From assembly GCF_007115105.1 (NCBI RefSeq), contig NZ_SULJ01000010.1:36360-100359 (forward strand): DNA of 64,000 nt, in the 5' to 3' direction. Position numbers and translations under genes: made by a program. Source of the stretch: Clostridium sp. HBUAS56010. GTDB taxonomy: Bacteria; Bacillota; Clostridia; Lachnospirales; Lachnospiraceae. Shown piece by piece: positions 59,493 through 64,000 of this stretch (positions are counted from its first letter, which is position 1; every line of letters begins with the position of its first letter). The notes beneath the pieces are model-generated. The model saw only the letters and a list, made by a program, of their open reading frames with translations. It did not search any database and was not told the DNA's origin.

Positions 59493-59531
59493 ACCGTCTC
59501 CTTTTTGATTGTGAATTTTGTATTTGCTTTT

Positions 59532-59560
59532 ATTATGGTATATGGAAAGGAAAATTTCAA
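59532..59560 (-). promoter_or_regulatory. Promoter of the amidohydrolase operon
   Basis: The minus strand has TTGAAA (59555-59560), 17 bp, CATAAT (59532-59537), 40 bp before the start codon. Confidence 0.5.
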
Positions 59561-59659
59561 CCAGGAGATTTTTAACACTTCCATTTAAGCTTTGCTAATA
59601 TGATAAATTAATCCGTTTTTTCAACGTATTTGTACTATAGAAAAACTTTCCATAAATAT

Positions 59660-59688
59660 TTGTAATCCTTAATGCCATATGTTATGAT
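59660..59688 (+). promoter_or_regulatory. Promoter of the YHYH protein gene
   Basis: TTGTAA (59660-59665), 17 bp, TATGAT (59683-59688), 31 bp before the ATG. Confidence 0.6.
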
Positions 59689-59719
59689 TAAGAAAAATTG
59701 ATACAGGGGGAATTTATTT

Positions 59720-60328
59720 ATGAGAGAGAAAGTTTCTAAGAAACTACGAAGAAATGGTGCAAAGCGGCTACGCCAACTACTCCTTCTTTTTGCTGCAATT
59801 TTAACAATCGGCTATGCCGAGACAAGATATGCCGGCGGCATCATTGTTGCCCAGGCACATTCCGGACGCACCGATGCCCAGGGCGGTCATCATGATTACA
59901 AAAATAAAAGCGGTTTGGGAAGCTACCATTATCATCACGGCTACCCAGCCCATTTACATCCAAACGGCGTATGCCCTTACAACAATGTAAACCCATCCTC
60001 TTCTTCCAGCCGCAGTACCACTCCGGCACCCCAAAAAGTTGTAAATCCAGCATTAAACCAGGCCGATTACAAACTTGTCTTCGATGCATCGTTCTATTAT
60101 GACAACAATCAGGACTTGCAGTCGGCAATTGGAAATGATCCACAAAAGCTTCTTGAACATTTTGTATCAAACGGTATGGCAGAAGGAAGAAAAGCCTCCA
60201 GCAACTTTGATGCTGCAAAATATAAAGAGAATAATTCTGATCTGGCAGCACTCTATGGCGATGATATGAAAAAGTATTACGAACATTTCATAAGCAACGG
60301 TTATAATGAAAACAGAATTCATAATTAA
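59720..60328 (+). CDS. Secreted YHYH-domain protein with two surface repeats
   Basis: 202 residues. A basic start and hydrophobic segment (about 15-35) form a signal peptide or anchor. Residues about 47-85 form a YHYH domain: 'HSGRTDAQGGHHDYKN', 'GSYHYHHGYPAHLHPNGVCPY', very His-rich and probably metal-binding. After a Ser/Pro linker come two copies (about 113-155 and 157-200) of the clostridial surface repeat 'FDASFYYDNNQDLQSA..NDPQKLLEHFVSNGMAEGR'. The function is unknown; it is likely extracellular or wall-associated. GGGGG precedes the ATG. Monocistronic. Confidence 0.82.
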   Translation: MREKVSKKLRRNGAKRLRQLLLLFAAILTIGYAETRYAGGIIVAQAHSGRTDAQGGHHDYKNKSGLGSYHYHHGYPAHLHPNGVCPYNNVNPSSSSSRSTTPAPQKVVNPALNQADYKLVFDASFYYDNNQDLQSAIGNDPQKLLEHFVSNGMAEGRKASSNFDAAKYKENNSDLAALYGDDMKKYYEHFISNGYNENRIHN

Positions 60329-60341
60329 AAACACATAAATA

Positions 60342-60403
60342 AAAAAAAGTCCTAATGTTCCATTTTGAATCTTTACTCTCAATGGGACATTAGGACTTTT
60401 TTT
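60342..60403. terminator. Terminator after the YHYH protein gene
   Basis: A 22-bp stem with an AAGTCCTAATGTTCCATT arm, loop of about 16 nt, and T7 on the plus strand. Confidence 0.88.
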
Positions 60404-60562
60404 ATATGTACTTATAGGAAACTAAATACATTATTATTCGTTTTTTTCTTACAGACTATATTGGTCTGTTTACGGAATTCTCTATAGGAATTGAGCAGGA
60501 GGGCAATTTAATGAATCAGCCTATTCATTTCCATGAAAAAAGACCCCACATTCTCATGTGAA
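60404..60562 (+). other. Possible small transcript with a 16-codon reading frame
   Basis: TTATTC-N17-TATATT could be a promoter. AGGAGGG then stands 6-7 bp before an ATG at 60511 that opens a 16-codon frame (MNQPIHFHEKRPHILM) ending at 60561. The frame overlaps the rpsR terminator hairpin. It may be chance. Confidence 0.2.
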
Positions 60563-60568
60563 GTCTTT
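60536..60568 (-). terminator. Terminator of the rpsF-ssb-rpsR operon
   Basis: AAAGAC/GTCTTT and CACAT/ATGTG stems, followed on the minus strand by T6. Confidence 0.75.
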
Positions 60569-60620
60569 CTATATCACGAAACTCTCTTACCCAACTAACA
60601 AACCCTTATAAAATAAGGAT

Positions 60621-60887
60621 TTATTCCATTGTATAAGGCATAAGAGCGATATGTCTTGCTCTCTTAATAGCAACAGTAAGTGCTCTCTGATGCTTTGCAC
60701 AGTTGCCAGTGATACGTCTGGGAAGGATTTTTCCTCTCTCAGATACATATCTTTTTAATTTATTTGCATCTTTAAAATCAATAACGCCGTTCTTCTCTCC
60801 ACAGAATACGCAAACTTTCTTTCTTCTGCGCATTCCGCCTCTTCTGAACTTAGCGCCATCAGCTTTATCATTCTTGTTAAATGCCAT
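60621..60887 (-). CDS. rpsR: 30S ribosomal protein S18
   Basis: An 88-residue S18 with a basic N-terminal tail ([21 protein letters not shown], two cysteines of a CxxC) and the conserved core '[42 protein letters not shown]'. The four Cys are partly kept (C+ type), suggesting zinc binding. It is the last gene of the S6 operon; AGGAGGT precedes the ATG. Confidence 0.97.
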   Translation of the reverse strand: MAFNKNDKADGAKFRRGGMRRRKKVCVFCGEKNGVIDFKDANKLKRYVSERGKILPRRITGNCAKHQRALTVAIKRARHIALMPYTME

Positions 60888-60908
60888 TGGTGCTACCTCC
60901 TATTCGAT

Positions 60909-61361
60909 TTAGTTGAATGGAAGTCCTTCGTCTTCGACTCCATCCGGGATATTCATGAATCCATCGCCAATTGCGCTGGAAGGTGCTGGTCTGGAAGTTG
61001 GCTGATAACTACCGCCTTCTCCGGAAGCACTTCCCTTGCTGTCGGCAAATTCCTGATCATCTACTATAACATCTGTTGTGTAAACTTTTATGCCGTCTTT
61101 ATTCGTATAACTTCCAGTCTGGATCCTTCCGGAAATCAGTACTCTCATACCCTGGCGGAAATACTTTTCCGCAAATTCGCCAGCCCTGTCAAATGCAACA
61201 CAGTTGATAAAATCTGCAGTCTGTTCGTTACCGTCCTGGTTTCTGCGGCCTCTGCGGTCAACAGCAAGAGTATATCTTGCAATTGCCATAGCACGCTCAC
61301 CTTGGGAATATCTTACTTCTGGATCACGGGTTAATCTGCCCATAAGGATTACTCTGTTCAT
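60909..61361 (-). CDS. ssb: Single-stranded DNA-binding protein
   Basis: A 150-residue Ssb with the OB fold (1-110, 'MNRVILMGRLTRDPEVRYSQGE', 'FINCVAFDRAGEFAEKYFRQGMRVLISGRIQ'), a flexible Gly/Ser/Pro linker and an acidic tip 'DEGLPFN'. The extra final Asn after the LPF tip is slightly unusual, but the protein-interaction tail is otherwise intact. It sits between rpsF and rpsR as in most Firmicutes. Confidence 0.97.
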   Translation of the reverse strand: MNRVILMGRLTRDPEVRYSQGERAMAIARYTLAVDRRGRRNQDGNEQTADFINCVAFDRAGEFAEKYFRQGMRVLISGRIQTGSYTNKDGIKVYTTDVIVDDQEFADSKGSASGEGGSYQPTSRPAPSSAIGDGFMNIPDGVEDEGLPFN

Positions 61362-61383
61362 ACGATCACACTTTCTTTATCGA

Positions 61384-61671
61384 TTATGCCTCTTGTCTTA
61401 CGCATAAGTATCTGATAACCGGCTCCATAATACGAACGTTTTCTTCTAACTCGTTCGGAGTTGTGGATTCGCCATCAAATTTGATGAAGTAGTAAAATCC
61501 TTCTTTCATTTTCTGAATTTCGTAAGCTAATCTCTTCTTACCCCATTCATCAATGTTAGTTACAGCTCCGCCGAAACGAGTAATATAACCCGTAACTTTT
61601 TCAATGGCTGCTGCTCTCTCTTCATCTTCGAGCTTTGCGTTAAGAACAACGGCTAACTCATATTTGTTCAT
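61384..61671 (-). CDS. rpsF: 30S ribosomal protein S6
   Basis: A 95-residue S6 ('MNKYELAVVLNAKLEDEERAAAIEKV', 'WGKKRLAYEIQKMKEGFYYFIKFDGE'). I chose the ATG at 61671 with AAGGAGGT 7 bp upstream; an in-frame extension to 61722 would include the leader hairpin. S6 and S18 form a complex on the platform of the 30S subunit. Confidence 0.97.
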   Translation of the reverse strand: MNKYELAVVLNAKLEDEERAAAIEKVTGYITRFGGAVTNIDEWGKKRLAYEIQKMKEGFYYFIKFDGESTTPNELEENVRIMEPVIRYLCVRQEA

Positions 61672-61696
61672 GCTTTTTACCTCCTTGTGGTCTCTG

Positions 61697-61720
61697 GCCC
61701 CTGCTTTCAGTTTCAGGAGC
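61697..61720 (-). promoter_or_regulatory. Leader hairpin of the rpsF operon
   Basis: GCUCCUG/CAGGGGC pair around a 10-nt A-rich loop, 26 nt before the rpsF start. The position fits the S6:S18 autoregulatory element, but I do not see the diagnostic CCG bulge clearly. Confidence 0.4.
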
Positions 61721-61746
61721 AAGGATTCTATATGTCACGAGATAAT

Positions 61747-61788
61747 ATTATACCGGAAATATTATATAAAAGCAAGTCCTTTTGTCAA
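61747..61788 (-). promoter_or_regulatory. Overlapping promoters of the rpsF operon
   Basis: The minus strand has TTGCTT (61770-61775)-17 bp-TATAAT (61747-61752), and a second set TTGACA (61783-61788)-16 bp-TATAAT (61761-61766). Confidence 0.75.
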
Positions 61789-61820
61789 TTTCCAGTGTAT
61801 TTTCCGTGACTTTCTGGATT

Positions 61821-62018
61821 TTATGTCTTGGGAGTCCCGTCATGTGCTTTCAGACCTCTGGTATTTTTTTCTACCATCTTTCTTGACACCATCACCTGGT
61901 GTCCGCAGCCCATGCACTTTAGCCGGAAATCCGCACCAACTCTTAATATCTCCCATTCCTGACTTCCGCAGGGATGCTGCTTTTTCAGCTTTACAATATC
62001 TCCAACTTCGTATGCCAT
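61821..62018 (-). CDS. DUF951 domain protein
   Basis: A 65-residue protein fully matching DUF951: 'YEVGDIVKLKKQHPCGSQEWEILRVGADFRLKCMGCGHQVMVSR'. Three cysteines (HPCG and CMGC) look like part of a zinc site. The family is conserved near replication and ribosomal genes in Firmicutes; its function is unknown. It is upstream of the rpsF operon and downstream of the reductase gene on the same strand. Confidence 0.88.
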   Translation of the reverse strand: MAYEVGDIVKLKKQHPCGSQEWEILRVGADFRLKCMGCGHQVMVSRKMVEKNTRGLKAHDGTPKT

Positions 62019-62058
62019 ATCAATACCTGCCTGTTCATCAGACCGCCCCCATGTCTGA

Positions 62059-63051
62059 TCATTTTAAAATTTCATCTATCTCGTTCAACTCTTCCGCGGA
62101 AAATACTGTATTTTCCAGGCATGCCACATTATCTTTCAATTGCTTTACGCTGCTGGCTCCCACAAGAACGGAAGTTACTGCTTCTTCCCGAAGCACCCAG
62201 GCAAGAGCCATCTGAGCAAGAGTCTGACCTCTCTTTCCTGCCAGATCATTCAGCTTCCTTGCACGTTTAAGGTTCTCCGCAGAAAGGTAACGGCCACCTA
62301 CAGAAGTACCTGTTCTGGCTGCCCTGGAGTCTTCTGGAATGCCATGCAGATAACGGTCTGTCAGCGCTCCCTGTGCAAGAGGACTGTAGCAGATACAGCC
62401 TGTTCCACTCTCCAGCAATTCAGCAAAAAGACCATTCTCCGGCTCACGCTCAAACATGTTATAACGGGGCTGGGCAATAAGGCAGGGGATCTTGCTGTCT
62501 TTTAAAACAGAAATGGCTGTTTTTGCCTCTTGTGCACTATAATTGGAGATTCCCACATAGAGTGCTTTTCCCTGTCTCACGATGTCAGCAAGTGCCTCCA
62601 TGGTTTCCTCAATTGGTGTCTCAGTATCCGGTCTGTGGTGATAGAAGACATCCACATACTCAAGTCCCATTCGTTTCAGACTCTGATCCAGGCTCGCCAT
62701 CAGATACTTTCTGGAACCCCAGTTTCCATAAGGTCCTGGCCACATATCAAAACCTGCCTTAGTAGAAATAAACAGCTCATCCCGGTATTTTCCCAGATCG
62801 CTCTTTAACACGGCTCCAAAATTCTCTTCTGCTTTTCCAACTGCCGGAGAACCATAATTATTAGCCAGATCAAAATGGGTAATTCCCATGTCAAAGGCAC
62901 CCAGCAGAATCTCCCGCTGTGCGGATAATGGTTTTTCCAAACCAAAATTCTGCCATAATCCCAACGAAACCCTGGGAAGCAGAACCCCGCTTCTTCCACA
63001 GCGTTTGTACTTCATCTCATCATATCTTTCTTTTACCGCCTCATACATCAT
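62059..63051 (-). CDS. Aldo/keto reductase (YghZ/L-glyceraldehyde 3-phosphate reductase group)
   Basis: A 330-residue NADP-dependent TIM-barrel reductase. 'FDLANNYGSPAVGKAEENFG' carries the catalytic Asp and Tyr, 'DVFYHHRPD' the barrel His, and 'SVLVGASSVKQLKDNV' the NADP site. The overall pattern is the YghZ/Kv-beta-like group. Its ATG overlaps the stop of the sirtuin gene (ATGA), so the two are translationally coupled. Substrate not determined. Confidence 0.9.
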   Translation of the reverse strand: MMYEAVKERYDEMKYKRCGRSGVLLPRVSLGLWQNFGLEKPLSAQREILLGAFDMGITHFDLANNYGSPAVGKAEENFGAVLKSDLGKYRDELFISTKAGFDMWPGPYGNWGSRKYLMASLDQSLKRMGLEYVDVFYHHRPDTETPIEETMEALADIVRQGKALYVGISNYSAQEAKTAISVLKDSKIPCLIAQPRYNMFEREPENGLFAELLESGTGCICYSPLAQGALTDRYLHGIPEDSRAARTGTSVGGRYLSAENLKRARKLNDLAGKRGQTLAQMALAWVLREEAVTSVLVGASSVKQLKDNVACLENTVFSAEELNEIDEILK

Positions 63052-63803
63052 ATATTCTCCTTTCTCTCAACCATTATTGATACAGAATCAGAAAGCACCT
63101 GACCAATGCTTCCGCTGATAACCAGATCTGCCTTCTCATCCATTGGAGTAACTGTTTTATTAATCAGAACCATATGATCTCCGTGATAATAATCAATCAG
63201 CCCTGCTGCCGGATAAACGGTCAGAGACGTTCCGCCCACAATCAGCAGGTCCGCATCTGATATATAAGATACTGCTTTGCTTAACACCTTTTCATTCAGA
63301 CTCTCTTCATAAAGAACCACATCCGGTTTGATCAGACCTCCGCAGGCACACCTTGGAACTTCGCTATCTTTCATGGTCAGGAGCAGATCTTCTAATGTAA
63401 AAAACTTCATACACCTGGTACAGTAATTCCGCTTAACCGAGCCATGAAGTTCCAGTACCTCTTTGCTCCCTGCCTCCTGATGAAGTCCGTCAATATTCTG
63501 GGTAATCACTGCTTTTAATTTCCCCAGCTTTTCCAGCTTTGCAAGAGCTTCATGGGCTTTGTTCGGTTTTGCATGGGGGAAAAGCATCTTATTGCAGTAA
63601 AAACGGTAAAACTCCTTGGGATTCTTTACATAAAAACTGTGGCTGATAATGGTCTCCGGAGGGAAATCATACTGCTCATGGTAAAGCCCGTCCACACCTC
63701 TGAAATCCGGGATATTACTCTCTGTAGACACCCCTGCTCCTCCAAAAAACACAATATTCCGGCTTTTTTCAATCCATTCTTTTAACTGAATTGTTCCTTC
63801 CAT
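63048..63803 (-). CDS. NAD-dependent protein deacylase (Sir2 family)
   Basis: A 251-residue sirtuin: NAD site 'FGGAGVSTESNIPDFRG', catalytic 'TQNIDGLHQEAGS' and the general-base His in 'LELHGSVKRNYC', a zinc site of four cysteines (YCTRC ... CACGG), and 'VGGTSLTVYPAAGL'. The class looks like the bacterial/U-type deacetylases. AAAGGGTGGGG precedes the ATG. First gene of a two-gene operon with the aldo/keto reductase; it may regulate metabolic enzymes by deacylation. Confidence 0.93.
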   Translation of the reverse strand: MEGTIQLKEWIEKSRNIVFFGGAGVSTESNIPDFRGVDGLYHEQYDFPPETIISHSFYVKNPKEFYRFYCNKMLFPHAKPNKAHEALAKLEKLGKLKAVITQNIDGLHQEAGSKEVLELHGSVKRNYCTRCMKFFTLEDLLLTMKDSEVPRCACGGLIKPDVVLYEESLNEKVLSKAVSYISDADLLIVGGTSLTVYPAAGLIDYYHGDHMVLINKTVTPMDEKADLVISGSIGQVLSDSVSIMVERKENI

Positions 63804-63833
63804 ATCCCCACCCTTTCTCTTTAAAAAAACATA

Positions 63834-63857
63834 AGGCGGATTCCAAAGAATCCGCCT
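63834..63857 (-). terminator. Terminator of the gene entering from the right edge
   Basis: AGGCGGATTC (63834-63843) pairs with GAATCCGCCT (63848-63857) with a 4-nt loop, followed on the minus strand by TTATGTTTTTTT, just before the sirtuin gene. Confidence 0.82.
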
Positions 63858-63932
63858 GTAATCACCAGTCGAACTCCAATACCGGCGAATCTGTCAAGGG
63901 CATGTCTGAAAACTGCCTGTTTCAAAACAGCC

Positions 63933-64000
63933 CTACGTTACTTCATTAAAAAATACTCCTTTAAATGGACGAATCCGGTTTAACAGTTCCTTCTGCTCCG
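63933..64000 (-). CDS. 3' end of a gene cut by the window edge
   Basis: The minus strand carries an open frame from the edge that translates to 'EQKELLNRIRPFKGVFFNEVT' and stops with TAG at 63933-63935, 75 bp before a terminator on the same strand. Only about 22 codons are inside the window; the family cannot be named. Confidence 0.4.
   Translation of the reverse strand, partial: EQKELLNRIRPFKGVFFNEVT

Overview
The window looks like chromosome of a strictly anaerobic, spore-forming clostridium of the Lachnospiraceae type (Lacrimispora/Clostridium cluster XIVa-like; an inference from gene content, not from a search). The evidence is a low-GC Gram-positive style with AGGAGG ribosome sites, MecA, PFL fermentation with a clostridial 2[4Fe-4S] ferredoxin, GdpP-L9-DnaB and S6-Ssb-S18 operons, several YesMN-type and LicT-type sugar control systems, a BclA-like collagen protein, and many tandem ABC transporters with lipoprotein binding proteins.

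Layout. 0-4 kb: mecA, a degenerate HSL-type esterase, a marR-MATE efflux pair and a DUF1858 protein. 4-8 kb: a pyruvate formate-lyase operon in which the enzyme is split (core without glycyl-radical domain, a degenerate small paralogue, a separate glycyl-radical subunit, activating enzyme), followed by a ferredoxin. 8-13.6 kb: a C26 amidotransferase, a MerR-like regulator and gdpP-rplI-dnaB. 13.6-18.9 kb: a disturbed island with a broken response regulator, a giant collagen-like gene (about 346 Gly-X-Y triplets) and a transposase remnant. 18.9-20.7 kb: glnK-amt with a terminator in the leader whose apical loop resembles ANTAR targets. 20.7-26.9 kb: a LacI regulator with a phosphonate-type ABC transporter and a 5'-nucleotidase-like metallophosphatase. 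27-29.3 kb: topB.

29.4-37 kb holds the most unusual region: a NikABCDE-like transporter with an M14/aspartoacylase-type hydrolase and a LysR regulator. The regulator is preceded by two tandem copies of a ~140-nt promoter-operator-structured leader-terminator unit. The same inverted repeat (AGTTAG-N6-CTAACT) occurs in both units and, in degenerate form, in the nikA promoter.

37-47.5 kb: a sugar ABC transporter diverging from a YesNM two-component system, then a beta-glucoside PTS/6-phospho-beta-glucosidase/LicT locus with two RAT-terminator pairs. 47.7-49.5 kb: ArsR plus a second MATE exporter. 49.5-59.5 kb: two adjacent operons, one with GH43 glycosidase, sugar ABC importer and an enolase-superfamily dehydratase, the other with an amidohydrolase, an MBL hydrolase and a PrpR-like regulator whose AAA+ domain has lost its ATPase and sigma-54 motifs. 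59.7-64 kb: a secreted YHYH protein, the rpsF-ssb-rpsR operon, DUF951, an aldo-keto reductase coupled to a sirtuin, and the 3' end of one more gene.
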